Assembly: GCA_029204225.1 (NCBI GenBank)
Contig: CM055108.1
Coordinates: forward strand, 4,265,163 to 4,291,662
Direction: 5' to 3'
Origin: Diphasiastrum complanatum
Taxonomy: Eukaryota; Streptophyta; Lycopodiopsida; Lycopodiales; Lycopodiaceae
Length of the DNA: 26,500 nt
The first letter of the stretch is position 1, and each line of letters starts with the position of its first letter. The notes beneath the pieces are model-generated. The model was given only the letters and a program-made list of their open reading frames with translations. It was not told where the DNA came from and searched no databases. Below are positions 1-10,346 of the stretch, piece by piece. A program made the position numbers and the translations under genes.

Positions 1-1220
1 GCTAATTAGGCGCCTAGGGAGAGTTGGGAGTCTTGAAGATTGATGAATGATGAAGGAATGGAAACGAGGGAAGGGGAAGAAATGGTAGTAGTGGTCGAAG
101 AGGCCAAGGGGGTGAGAGGAGCTGAAGAAGTGATGGTGATTGATGGTGACAGGGCGGTGGAAGAGGAAGAAACAATGGAAGCTTTATGTAAAAGAAAACA
201 TGGGATGCGATTCTTTTGCATGTCGTGAATCAGGTTGCGGTGGTGCGCCTATTAGGTGCCAAAGTGCACTACTCAATGCAATAGATTATTGGACCTAGAT
301 ACACTACTACCAATCATAGACAATGCAACAATCAATCACACAACAACAGATGCAACGCATAAACAACAAGAAAAACATAATATCTTTTGCATTTTTTTTT
401 CTTTCAGAGTGAGTCGGCAATGCATTGTGACTTAGCGGCCCGACGCTCTCCTCTTGCAATTCTGTATTCTGCTAGTATGTTCTACTGCACATCTCTAGCA
501 TATATCTAGCATACTTTCTATTGATTTCTGATCTATACTTATGTCCCGCCAGATGGGATTGAAATAGAGATCAACTAAACATTACAAGAGAGAATTAAGC
601 TAAAAAATAAGTTAACTACATTCTCTAATAACGTTTTGCACAACAAGCTACAAAAGCTATAAATGGCAAAGCATCCTAATGCTACCTTTGATACACATGA
701 ACTTGACAAAGCATTCAAGAGACAAAGAAACTAATAGAAGGTACTGATGGCAGCCAGAAACAACAGCATACCAGCCCTACAACAACATCCTACCACTTTT
801 GGAAACCTCTTAAGATCATACACAAAAGCCTGAAAACAATACACAAAGCAATGTTCTCAATGGAGGAAGAAACTATGACAATGATCTATTGATCTTTCTC
901 AAAAATACAATGAGTTTATCCAACCTGTTCTCCATGAATTTCAGCCTAATATAGGTGAGAGAGATGACTCTCTCTTCTCTCTCTAGAACTTAGGACCCAA
1001 ATAGGGCACCAGTAGCCTAAAATAGCCAATTTTGGCTTATATGTCCAAATAACATTATTTTGGTGTCATTTCGAAGGTCCTGAAGTTTGAGACTTCTTCA
1101 ACATAAGATATATACTAGAATAAAAGTATATAGGCCTCTTTCACATGTGTGAAATATTAGATCCAAAACTATGTACAAAAATTGCCAATTTAGGCCTCAA
1201 ACTAGCTAGAAAATGTTGAC
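1..1220. other. Left edge, no recognisable gene
   Basis: No gene is recognised. Positions 40-228 are purine-rich (GAAGAGG, GGAAGAAG), so both strands stay open for about 60-70 codons. The peptides are low complexity (Glu/Val/Met-rich one way, Ser/Thr-rich the other) and look like composition artefacts. The two ends of this stretch carry loosely inverted GGCGCCT-type words (about 4-18 and 242-259), perhaps remains of a small DNA transposon, but the match is weak. Positions 260-1220 are AT-rich with a short CT run near 968-983. Part of 960-1220 could be the LTR of the minus-strand element that follows, because that element's coding region ends at 1244. Confidence 0.4.
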
Positions 1221-1243
1221 AATTTTCACACTCACTCTTCAAC

Positions 1244-2017
1244 TTAACTTGCTAGTTTTACAACACTACTTTGCTCCAACCTAAGAATGATCTCCATCAT
1301 GATAATAGATCTCTTCTCAAGTGTTCTAATATTTACAATATGAAGTACAACATAATTGATATAGATAATAGTGTCCATATAGGATGCTTCACTATTTCTT
1401 ACATCAATTTTACATAGAATGGTGAACATGATACATGTAAAAGAACATAGAATTATAATGAAAGGATTCCTCCATGTATCCACCTTTGAATTCTCTGTAA
1501 AACAGTAGCAAACAAGTTGTAAGTGGAAGTAACCAACAAGTGTTTGCATGCCTCCTCCACATTCCACTATGCCCATAGTGAATGCACCATGTATCTCCAT
1601 GAATGGACCTCCATCACCACCTTGCCTTTGTAGATCTCCAATCCATGAAAGCCCTTGAGTGAATGAATGCCAAAATGATGTGTTCTCTGCTCCATTGGAA
1701 TGAGCAAAACCTAAACTTGAAATACTTGAAGTACCTCCACAAGATTTACATACAACCCTTGATCCTACATTGTCAACAATTTGCCAATTTGCCAACACTA
1801 GAATGCTAGATCTTGAACTTTGCTCAAAAGTAAACATATTGACCACTTCAATATCTTTCAAGATTTGAATGAATGCATGTACTTGATCATAAGAACCATC
1901 AATGATAACTATTCCATCTCGAAGATCCAAAGGATGCAAAACTATGGAACTAGTTTCATTGAATTTTGACAATTCCAACACATTGACATGACAATGTCCA
2001 TACATGAGATTAAACAA
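1244..2017 (-). pseudogene. 3' ORF of element E, hydrophobic segment near its end
   Basis: A 257-codon frame, the last before the putative polypurine tract. It carries a phrase (VLHPLDLRDG, coded near 1920-1945) that recurs as VLDPLDLEDG in the upstream ORF (coded near 3325-3350), and a second shared phrase (PFMEIHG here, SSMELHG upstream), which hints at an old internal duplication. A glycine-rich stretch (LQRQGGDGG) is followed by a run of about 20 hydrophobic residues (from PFIIILCSFT) that could span a membrane. A hydrophobic 3' ORF is reminiscent of the env-like genes of some plant Copia (Sirevirus) elements, but nothing else supports that. Function unknown. Confidence 0.4.
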
Positions 2018-2050
2018 ATAAGGTAGAGTAAAAGGACACTTCCTTGCTGC

Positions 2051-2365
2051 TCAAAGAACCTTACTTGAACCTTCAAGAACCTGTAAAAATAGATCCAAAA
2101 TGCTTTGCCCATGTGACTCCCCTTTGATGCTTTTGACTAACTTCCAATTGCTAATTGCCTCTTGGTGTTGATGAAGCAATTCAAGATCAACATCTTGATA
2201 TTCCAATAAAACATCAAGGACTTTGCATTTATAAACATCTTCAGATCTGAACCTTTGAAAATACTCCCTCTCAAACACTTGATTAACATCCCACAAGATC
2301 TCATCATTGCTTGATTTCAACCTTTCACTATAGTTAGTGAAAACAATGTCACCATCATAAACCAA
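2051..2365 (-). pseudogene. Continuation of element E ORF, frame-shifted
   Basis: A 104-codon frame that overlaps the end of the long ORF and probably continues it after a frameshift near 2330-2365. It is leucine- and acid-rich with heptad-like spacing (VLDVLLEYQDVDLELLHQHQ), suggesting an alpha-helical or coiled-coil segment. No retroviral enzyme motif is visible. The stop is followed within about 35 bases by the next frame (2017-1244), so the three frames look like pieces of one original reading frame. Function unknown. Confidence 0.4.
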
Positions 2366-3789
2366 AAATAGATTTCTACAATTCTATCCAACATGAAGTA
2401 GAGTAGATGAAGTTGAGTATCAAACCTAATCAAACCAGCCCATTTAAGATCAAACCAAACCTCAATGAGCTCACCAATGAGATCTTCCTTGCCTTGGAGA
2501 AATTGCCACTTGAGTTTCTCCATGTAGTCTTCTTCATCTAACCTTTTGCCATCTTGATCATGCATGAACACTCCACCACAATCATAGCAACCTTTGAGTT
2601 GATGAAGAGATGTTAGATCCATGCCTTGAATCTTCCCAAGAGTCACTCTTCCTTTGCCCTTTCCTTCACAAGACTCCCTCTTAATGATCACACCACAAAA
2701 GTTAGCAATCTCCCTCTTGATAGTTGCATCATAAGAAATGGAAGATTCTTGAACATTAGAAGCCATGAAAAGAATACATAGTTCCTCCAACATAAGAATG
2801 ATTGAAGTACTTTTTCTTGTCAAACCTGGACTTCTAATCAATGATATAGGTAATGATAATGAACCCTCACTATCATTCACAAAAGCATCATTCAAAGTAC
2901 ATCCTACTTTGAACACTTCACATTCATCTCTCCCTTTTGACTTGAGATCTTCCTCACCAAGTCTCATGATAGAACCTTTTGATCTACTTTCTTTATGAAT
3001 ACATGGTACACCACTTGTTCCACAAATGACTTTTTTGGACTCATCACATAAAGATACAAAAGAAACTTTTTCTTCAATCATGCTCAAAGAACCATCTCTT
3101 TCCAAATGAGTAAATAAGTCATTTGCAATAACCAGTTCCAAAGAAGAGTTTTCATCACCTCCATTGATAAAGTTAGCTCTCTTCTTACCTTTTTCATTTT
3201 TGCACTTGCCATGTAGTTCCATTGAAGAGCCACCAAGACTTGGAAATCTATGAGTAGAAGAGTTCAAACATGATAATAATTTAGCACCACCAGACTCCAT
3301 TTGACTAGTAGGTAGCACTAGTCCATCTTCAAGATCCAATGGATCCAAAACATTGATCATAGATTCACCAAAAGTTGCCAAGTTAGCACAACAATAACTA
3401 TCTCCAAAAAGCTCATTAGATCTCAACCTAGATCTAGCATAAGGAGGTTCTTTAGACTTTGCATAAGATCTACCAATCTTATTGATGCTAGGGATTGACT
3501 TTTGAAAGTTGAGAGAACCACCAACATCCATTTCAGTCCTCTTGTTAGACATAACAAATGCATCAAGCTTGTAAAGTATACCTTGTCTATTGCTCATAGC
3601 AATCAAGACATCTCCCTTAGTAATGAAGCAAACATCCCCAACAAACTTTGTCTTGTACCCCTTTTTTAACATTTGACCAACACTTAGCAAATTCCTTGAA
3701 AGTGAAGGAATGTAAAGAACACCATCAAGCCTTACATTCCTGTTAGTAGAAAGGCAAATAGAAATTGAGCCAATACCTTTGTCATACAC
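2317..3789 (-). pseudogene. Protease end fused to long unfamiliar ORF in element E
   Basis: Open for 490 codons. The first 80 residues are typical Copia: LDGVLYIPSLSRNLLSVGQM is the end of the protease region, and GILYKLDAF is the start of the pre-integrase segment. The expected HHCC finger and the integrase DDE core never appear. Instead there are about 400 residues rich in Ser, Lys, Glu and Leu, with a CYDCGG motif near residue 410 that might be half of a metal site. Keeping such a long frame open in an otherwise frameshifted element suggests it was once translated, though element E may simply be young. The function of the added part is unknown. No signal peptide is evident; the C-terminal 30 residues are hydrophobic but come after a probable frameshift. 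Confidence 0.55.
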
Positions 3790-4436
3790 TCACCACCATT
3801 TGGCATGTGAACGACTTTCTTGGTTCCAATATAAGAGATCAAAGAAATAAAGAACTCCTTGTGACTAGTCATGTGTGAACTAGATCCACTATCTATCCAC
3901 CATGAATCCTTGTCACTTCCACTTGACATTAGACTTGAAGAACACATCATGAGAGAATCACAAGAATCTAGATCCTCATTAGAAGTACAAAAGTTGTTTT
4001 GCTTGCTACCTTCATTACTTTGCTTCTTATGACATTCATTTGCAAAATGACCTTTTATCCTACAATAAAAGCACTTGAACTTTGACTTGTCTTTCTTTCT
4101 AAAAGAAGTAGAAGAGGAGGACGAAGAGTGATCATCATGATCCAAGTTACCACCTTTGGACCATTTCCCTTTGCCTTTGACTTCGCCTTTTGTGAAGAAA
4201 GCCTCTTCACCTCCACCTTGCAAGGATGCACCATCAAGCTTTGATTGCAACCTATGTTCTTCAGCCAATAAGATTTCTTGCAAGTCAACCACACTTGGCA
4301 AGACTCTTTGAATGGCAAAACTTTGCACAAGGTTAGCATGGTCTATCAATTGTGACAGAGTTAGCAAAGGACGAATACTCAAACAAAGATGTTCAAGTCG
4401 CACCTCATTCGAGTGACGAATCAGATGAAGAATCAA
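3732..4436 (-). pseudogene. Copia Gag C-terminus with zinc knuckle, and protease
   Basis: An open stretch of 234 codons. The first part has the leucine-rich end of a UBN2-type Gag domain. A basic, serine-rich linker follows, then a zinc knuckle at 4032-4073 with spacing C-x2-C-x4-H-x4-C (first residues CFYC, ending NEC). The knuckle binds the RNA genome in the capsid particle. Downstream, WWIDSGSSSHMT (Asp-Ser-Gly codons at 3885-3893) is the catalytic core of a retropepsin-type aspartic protease, the order expected for Copia Gag-Pol. The frame ends soon after the protease flap region; protease-like sequence resumes in a different frame at about 3789, so a frameshift separates the two. The N-terminal part of Gag is missing. 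The first ATG here is an internal methionine, not a true start. Confidence 0.8.
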
Positions 4437-4469
4437 GCCAACCTATTGCTACAAACCTGTAAACTATAA

Positions 4470-6238
4470 TGGTTTTGGACCCAGCAGATCAAATAAAGGC
4501 AAGAGAATTGCAGTACTAGAAGGATCTCCTAGAAGATCGACAAGAGAGCGAAGAGCACCAACAAGATTTGTGCCAGGCAGCTCGGCTTCTACATCAGAAG
4601 AGTTTTGTGGATTCAGTGGAGAACCACAAACATTCGAGGAAAAAATTGAATGTCCAGAGAAAGACAAATGGATCCAAGCCATGAATTAGGAGATGGAATC
4701 CATGAGGAAGAACCAGGTATGGACGTTGTAGCCATTACCAGATAAGCGAAAGACTGTAAAATACAAGTGTGTATACAAGCTAAAGTATGGACCAAATGGA
4801 GATGTTTCTAAGTATAAACCCAGACTTGTAGCAAAGGGATTTTCTCAGAGATATGGTATTGACTATGCTGAGACCTTCTCTCCTGTCGTGAAACATTCAT
4901 CCCTACATTTACTGTTTGCATATGTAGCTCCTTATGATCTCAGGAGTCACATCGTGGACAAAAAGACAACGTTCTTGCATGGCAAGCTAGATGAAGAAGT
5001 CTACATGGATCAACCTCCATGCTACAATTCTTACTTATGCAGAATGCACAGTAGTATCTACGGTCTGAAGCAATCAACATGACAATGATATAAGAAAAAG
5101 GATCAAGCCCTAAAATCTTTAGGATTCAAGCCACTAGTAGCTGATTCCAATGTTTATGTAAGAATTACAGATGGGAAGATCATCATTGTGGCAACTGTAT
5201 ATGTAGACGACACTCTAATACTCTACAAAGGTGAAGAGCTTATTGCTGAGGTGAAGTATGACATCTCGAAACATTTCGAGATTGCAGACCTGGGAGAAGC
5301 CAGATGTTATCTTGGCTTACAAATTGACAGGGACTATGAGGGAGGTAAATTGTATCTTCATCAGTCCAGATATATCCAGAAGATTTTAGAAGACTTTGGG
5401 ATGCTGAGTTGCAAAGGAGCAAATACTTTAATGCTTGCAGGAACAACCCTGACGAATGAAGACCGTTCGAAGACTGAAGAAGAAAGAGAATTGATGTAGC
5501 ATACACCATATAGGAAGCTAATCGTGTCACTAATATATCTTGTAGATAACACACGTCTTGACATTGCTTATGTCATGTTTAGGATGAGCCAATTCAGTAC
5601 ATATTCAGACTTGACTCATTGGAAGATTGCAAAAAGAATCTTGCAATACCTTCAATTAACGAAGGATTTTGGATTGTATTATTCTTGTGATGCAGGGTTC
5701 CAGATGCTTTCCTATAGTGACGCTAGCTGGGCATCTCTCAAGGATGATTGCAAAAGTGTCTCAAGAGGATGCACCATCACGTCAAGAGCAACAATTCTCT
5801 GGGTCAACAAGAAGTAGACCATTGTGGCTCAATCATCCTGCAAAGCAGAGTACGTAGTAGACAAAGATGGCCAATGAAATCATTTGGCTCAAACAGTTCC
5901 TTGACAAACTGGACGAAACGAGAAATGGACCTCTGGTTTTGTAGATGGACAACGCATCTGCAATACATCTGACAAAGGATCCTGTGTTTCACTCAAGGAC
6001 GCAATACATTGCAATCAAGTACCACTTGATAAGGGATCTGATCGGGAAGAAGATGCCGCAAACTACTTTCATTGGAACGAACGAGATGGTTGCTGACATT
6101 TTCACAAAGGCCTTAGATAAGGGTCTGTTCAAAAAACATAGGAGCAATCTTGGAGTCATCAAGCTACCACGTTTTGAGAGGGAGCTGAAGAAACAAAACG
6201 TTTCTATTACCAAAGCTTTGCTAGCTTTCAACTCCTAG
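4470..6238 (+). pseudogene. Family A Copia reverse transcriptase and RNase H
   Basis: A decayed plus-strand Copia pol, readable across several stops and frameshifts. It starts in the linker ahead of the reverse transcriptase (RRSTRERRAPTRF, about 4530-4570) and continues with PRLVAKGFSQRYGIDY, FLHGKLDEEVYM, the catalytic VYVDDTLI (about 5197-5220), LGLQIDRD and the thumb region. RNase H follows: YSDASWAS near 5715, VAQSSCKAEY near 5823 and MDNASAIHLTKDP from 5945. The final frame ends at 6238. At least four stops (near 4687, 4729, 5080, 5497) and later frameshifts make it non-functional. Gag, protease and integrase are missing upstream, where element E abuts. It runs directly into the polypurine tract and LTR of the same family. 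Confidence 0.9.
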
Positions 6239-6250
6239 CTTGACAAAAAG

Positions 6251-6263
6251 ACACAAAGGAAAA
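6251..6263 (+). promoter_or_regulatory. Polypurine tract of family A
   Basis: ACACAAAGGAAAA sits between the RNase H end and the TGTTCG start of the LTR. It has the purine richness and position of a plus-strand DNA synthesis primer. Confidence 0.65.
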
Positions 6264-7065
6264 TGTTCGTGACACAATAGGAGAAAGTTAGATGATACGA
6301 ACTTCAAACAATTTGAAGTGACATGAAAATATTTGTGACACTTTTCGACCTTCAAAAAAGGATCAGGAAGATCATACAAGTACCATGAAATACAAAATCT
6401 CTGATCTAATATGATGACGTCAGCGGAAGAGCGTTAGGACATGCCTAATCCACCACTCTTGTAATCCATGATTAGTCATAGATTGTTAAATCTATCTAAT
6501 CAAAGATGCTACTCTGAATGTATGTAATTACTATACGTATAAAAAATATACTTGAAATTCAGTCCGCTTGTGAGCGAGATAATTTTGTAGCAGGATCCAT
6601 AGAGATCCAAGAAGTCTACTAGTAAGCGAGACACCGTTCGTGAGAGAACACCGCTTCTCTCACGCCAATGTGCTGTGTGGGTCTGTCACACAGTGCTTGA
6701 AACAAAGAGGATCAATAGATGATGTTGTAGCTGTTATGCACATATCATTCTAAATCTTGTATGATCTCGAATGAATTACTCTCTGCTATTGTTCGTGTAT
6801 CTCATTCATGTGTTTTATTCGTTCTGCACATTGGTTCAATTTTGTTGAATGCTGAATTAATTTATAACATAGATCAGCAATGTCTGTCTACTTTCTGGAG
6901 GATCGTAGGAATGATATAGCAGACAGTGACCAGCAATCATATTCAAAATCCATCCAAATTTATCTCATTAGCAATTAATGTGTTTTTCGCTTCAACAATA
7001 TCATTTTGCTTCACTTCGTTTCGTTTCACTATAGAGCATGATTGATCTTTGCATTTTTCGTATCA
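6264..7065 (+). repeat. LTR copy 1 of family A (about 802 bp)
   Basis: Begins TGTTCG after the polypurine tract and ends in CA one base before a tRNA primer-binding site, so both edges are defined by function. Readable similarity to 11632-12551 runs along most of its length: shared words include CTAGTAAGCGAGACA, ATCAATAGATGAT and TTGTTGAATGCTG. It is shorter than copy 2, mainly because the CG-rich left part is reduced. By eye the better segments match at roughly three bases in four, which implies an old separation or different subfamilies. It serves as 3' LTR for the upstream pol and as 5' LTR for the downstream PBS. Confidence 0.8.
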
Positions 7066-7066
7066 G

Positions 7067-7078
7067 TGGTATCAGAGC
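7067..7078 (+). promoter_or_regulatory. Primer-binding site, family A
   Basis: TGGTATCAGAGC is complementary to the 3' end of plant initiator-Met tRNA, the usual primer for Copia reverse transcription. It starts two bases after the CA end of the LTR. Confidence 0.85.
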
Positions 7079-7132
7079 GTTCTTGACAGTTTTGAACCCA
7101 TAATTATTTAATCAAATTCACTATCTTTAACA
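7079..7132 (-). repeat. Truncated LTR start of family B
   Basis: Read on the minus strand, a polypurine tract CAAGAGGGAA (7142-7133) is followed by TGTTAAAG at 7132, the expected start of the 3' LTR of the minus-strand element B. Only about 50 bp remain before the primer-binding site of family A. Bases 7079-7100 could equally be leader sequence of A. Confidence 0.5.
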
Positions 7133-7142
7133 TTCCCTCTTG

Positions 7143-8850
7143 AACAATGTAACATCTTCACTCAATTCTAGTTACTCTTTAGTGTTTTGTAAACAGTGGC
7201 TTGTCTAGCGGCTTGGTCAGCTGATCTACAATCATATCCTCTGCTCTCACGAGCTCAATACAAAGGTCTCCTTTTGAGATTAGACCTCAAACATGATGGT
7301 ATTTTAGAGGTATATGTTTCATTTTGGAATGAAAAACAGGATTTTGGGTCAAATTAATGGCACTCTGAGAATCCATCTTCATGATGGAAGGGGTTTGATT
7401 GGGTATTCCAATCTCTTCCAACATCATTTTTAACCACACTATCTCATTTTCCACCTTTTATTTAGCTTCACATGAGGATTGAGCTACGAGTGTTTGCTTC
7501 TTGCAGGTCCAACTGATCGCAGCTCCACATACTGTCCAACATTCACTTGTTACAAATTTGATGTCATCTTTGCAACTATCCCAGCTTGCATCATTGTAAT
7601 ATTGCAGGATGAATTCCTTTTCTCTTTCATAGATCAACCCCAAATTGTGGGTGTCTTTCAGATATTGTAGAATTTGTTTTGCCATCAGCCACTGTTGCAT
7701 CCCAAGATTGGAGAAGAATTGACTGAGTGAATATACAAAGAACGCTAAATCAGGTCTTGTACAAACTATAAGGTACATTAGACTACCGATCAGATTTTGA
7801 TCTGGTATTCTCTCCATCTTTTGTCTCTCCTCATTTGTGCTTGGGCCATCCTGCCTCAACTATCTGGCTTCGACTATCATCGGTCACCTTCTCTTTGCAT
7901 TCGATCATCCCATATTGCTTCAATACTTTCTTAGCGTATTCGGCCCAGTTTAGATGCATGACTCCTCTTGTTTGGTCTCTTTTGATTTGCAGCCCCAGAC
8001 ATTTCGTCGCTTCCCCTAGATTGGCAATCTCATAATTTGTGGATACCTGACTCTTCATTTCATTAATTATTGTCAGACAGTTCTCTATCATCAAAGAGTC
8101 ATCCACAAATTCTTTTGATATAGAAATTGCCAGGTTGTGTAGGAGTGAAGCCTATAGATTTCAGAAGACTGTCAAGCTTCTTGTACCACTCGTGAGGGTT
8201 GCTTAAGATCATAGATACATCGATACAACTGACAGACATAGTCTCAATTGTTTGGGTCTTCATATCCTTCAGGCTGCTTCATGTAGATTTTCTCATCTAG
8301 GTCTCCATGGAGGAAGGTTGTTTTTACATCAATCTAGTGTACTTCCAAAATATACTTCATAGCATATGCGAGGAGTAGTTGAATTCTCAACATCTTGACC
8401 GTTGGTGAGTATGTATCGAAGTAGTCGAAACCCTATCTCTATGTGTATCTTTTAGCGCCTTGTTGAGCTTTGTATCGTCCGACACTTTCATCTGATCTCA
8501 GCTTCTTTTTGTAAATCCAATTGTAGTCAACTTACTTCTTTCCTTTGGGAAGCGGTTGAAGTGTCCATGCCTGATTTTGTTTCATTAAGTCGATCTCTTC
8601 TGACATTGCTTGCTTCAAAATTCTCCTTTAGGATTCTGGATTGCTTCTAGATATGTTGTGGTTCTTTAGTGTAGCTACAGAATTCGATGTCTGTCTCTTT
8701 ACTCCATTGAAGATTATCAATGAATCTATTAGGAGGTCTTCTTATTCTCGTCGACCTTTTTGGTTGGATTTGTTGTTGCTAGTGTATTTGCTCTTGGAAT
8801 TCTTCGACAAGGTGATCTTTTACTTCAATGTTCTAGAGCTTGTGATTTGA
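7143..8850 (-). pseudogene. Family B Copia reverse transcriptase and RNase H
   Basis: A minus-strand Copia pol relic. Reading from 8850 downward: the pre-RT linker with STRIRRPPNRF (about 8720-8760), QAMSEEIDLMKQNQAWTL (about 8545-8610), FLHGDLDEKIYM (about 8280-8325), LGLQIKRD near 7985, the thumb, LMYLIVCTRPDLAFF near 7760, RNase H with NDASWDSCKDD near 7590 and VAQSSCEAK near 7465. It ends with DQLTKPLD near 7200. Many stops and frameshifts occur, and a frame jump falls close to the catalytic YVDD-equivalent region near 8100. Gag, protease and integrase are absent; at about 8852 the sequence changes to plus-strand family C. Its wording differs from family A, so it is a separate lineage. 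Confidence 0.85.
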
Positions 8851-8855
8851 CATTT

Positions 8856-9330
8856 TGATTCGATGTCTATTCTTGAACTCCCTCTTCAATTGGCAGTATT
8901 GTGGGCGCATGCATCACTGCCCAAGAGTTTCTGGGCCGAAGAGCTTCTACCCAAGAGCTTCCGGGCTGAAGCTGTCTCCACTGCAGATTACATCCAGAAC
9001 AGATGTCCAACCAAGGCCCTCTCAGGCAGAACACCCCATGAGGTGTGGACAGGCTCTAAGCCTTTTGTGAAGAACCTACGAGTGTTTGGATGCATCGCCT
9101 ATGCACAGATCCTAAAAGGGACAAGGAAGAAATTTGACTTCCAAGGTCTCAAGACCATCCTAATTGGTTATACTTCATCTGACAACACATACAAGCTATA
9201 TGATCTTGATACCCAAAACATTTTGTTCAGTCGAAATATAGTCTTTAGCAAGGATCAGTTCATCGACATCAAAGACAAAGGCATTGTTCCACGAAAACCT
9301 TCAACGCCTTCCATTGACACACCAATTTGA
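8856..9330 (+). pseudogene. Family C Copia integrase C-terminal half
   Basis: A plus-strand frame with hallmarks of a Copia integrase after the DDE core: LPKSFWAE, YIQNRCPTKALSG, TPHEVWTGSKP, LRVFGCIAYA and IGYTSSDNTYKLYD, then the linker (VFSKDQFID). The HHCC finger and most of the catalytic core are missing, cut off at the junction with family B. The conserved LPKSFWAE segment is doubled: a 30-bp unit at 8917-8943 is repeated at 8947-8973 with a few changes, giving a second LPKSFRAE. The frame stops at the linker and continues, shifted, into reverse transcriptase at 9593. Confidence 0.85.
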
Positions 9331-9847
9331 GCTTCAGGCTCAAGCATGTCCATCATCGATCCACTACTTGATAGAAAGTCAAACGAAGATGTTGTTGCTA
9401 CCCAACAACAAGTACCAAAAATGGTTCATCAGTCAATTCCTCCAAGACGATCAAGCCGAGTGCGCACACAGCCCACAAGATATACTCCTGAGTCTGTCTG
9501 TCTTTTGATATAGGAACCGACGATAGTCGAAGAGGCACTTAGCCAACCAGACTCTGATCTCTAGGTATACTTATGAGTCTGCCTGTCTCTTAATGCAGGA
9601 ATCAACGACAGTCAAAGAGGCACTTAGCCAACTAGACTCTAATCTCTATAGAGAAGCCATGGACAGAGAGTATTCCTCTCTGATCAAGAATCAAACATGG
9701 TCGTTAGTTGAAGCTCCTATTGGCTGCAATATCATTGATTGCAAATGGATCTTTAAGATCAAATATAATGCCAACGGAGCAATTGATCGAAGGAAGGCCA
9801 GACTGGTAGCAAGAGGATTCACCCAGATCTCAAATGTCGATCATTAA
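9331..9847 (+). pseudogene. Family C linker and N-terminus of reverse transcriptase
   Basis: Continuation of family C. The linker includes a PPRRSSRVRTQP-like phrase near 9440-9470. The open frame 9593-9847 reads EALSQLDSNLYREAMDREYSSLIKNQTWSLV, then CKWIFKIKYNANG and RKARLVARGFTQ, the fingers of a Copia reverse transcriptase. The frame is broken just before it by an 85-bp tandem duplication (9481-9650). The match stops at 9847 within the phrase that should continue toward the first catalytic aspartate, so everything from the RT palm onward is lost. Confidence 0.85.
9481..9650 (+). repeat. 85-bp tandem duplication in family C pol
   Basis: Unit 1 (9481-9565) and unit 2 (9566-9650) both run from TATACT through GAGGCACTTAGCCAAC to GATCTCTA or AATCTCTA. 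They differ at about 12 of 83 aligned positions, nearly all C/T or G/A. Since 85 is not a multiple of three, the duplication itself shifts the frame. Confidence 0.85.
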
Positions 9848-10329
9848 TGCATCACTCAAGAAACAAGAATGATCAAGGAGCTCAAGGATGCATCAAACTC
9901 ATGGAAGCTATTTCTCATTAAAGCATGGAGTAGATACAATACACAAAAAGCTTTCTTTCCTTAGGTGGCATCCTAGTGACATTTCCACATAACACAAATT
10001 ACAAGTGAAATTATGCTCTCCACTACCATCAAAAGGTGGCTCACTCTACTTTTCTAAGAGGGGCCTACTTGCATTTATTACATTTGCCTAGAAATACTAG
10101 TTCCTACATGGTCATTCCGTCTTTCGGAATTCACCATGAGGCTTATACAGTTCTTGCTTGTCATTCTTAACTAGTACTTCTCGACTCTCATACTCGGCTC
10201 TCAGTCTTCGTTTATCTCGTCTTCTTAGAGACCTCATCGGTCTGAGGTGAGAGGTGCTCGTTGGTAGCTCTGGCCGAGTATCTTGGAGATTCGTCAGAAT
10301 TAGCCAACACTTGGGTACTTCTTGATGCT
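9848..10329. other. Unassigned, probably 3' internal part of family D
   Basis: No domain is recognised on either strand and no long frame is present. The position between the broken end of family C and a polypurine tract-plus-LTR suggests the non-coding 3' end of the internal region of family D, but the sequence itself does not prove it. Confidence 0.3.
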
Positions 10330-10346
10330 AAGTGGAGAGGACCGAT
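10330..10346 (+). promoter_or_regulatory. Polypurine tract of family D
   Basis: AAGTGGAGAGGACCGAT directly precedes the TGTTATGG start of an LTR and resembles the AAGTGGGAGA tracts common before plant Copia 3' LTRs. Confidence 0.55.

Larger units (their letters stand above)
1221..4440 (-). mobile_element. Element E: Copia-like, gag and protease, non-standard remainder
   Basis: This is a minus-strand retroelement relic. In order it has a gag C-terminus with one CCHC zinc knuckle, an aspartic protease with a DSG core, the start of the region that usually precedes integrase, and then about 2.5 kb of mostly open sequence with no visible integrase, reverse transcriptase or RNase H motif. It ends in a purine-rich stretch (about 1222-1240) followed by TGTCAACA from 1221, a possible polypurine tract and LTR start. 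The gag N-terminus and 5' LTR are missing: at about 4440-4470 the sequence switches to plus-strand pol of another element. The gag-plus-protease content fits a non-autonomous derivative that relied on a full-length Copia partner. The LTR call is weak; the gag/protease call is strong. Confidence 0.7.

Noticed and set aside
40-228. 62-codon plus frame and 71-codon minus frame at the left edge
   Set aside because: Both are low complexity and follow from purine-rich composition; no motif and no supporting context.
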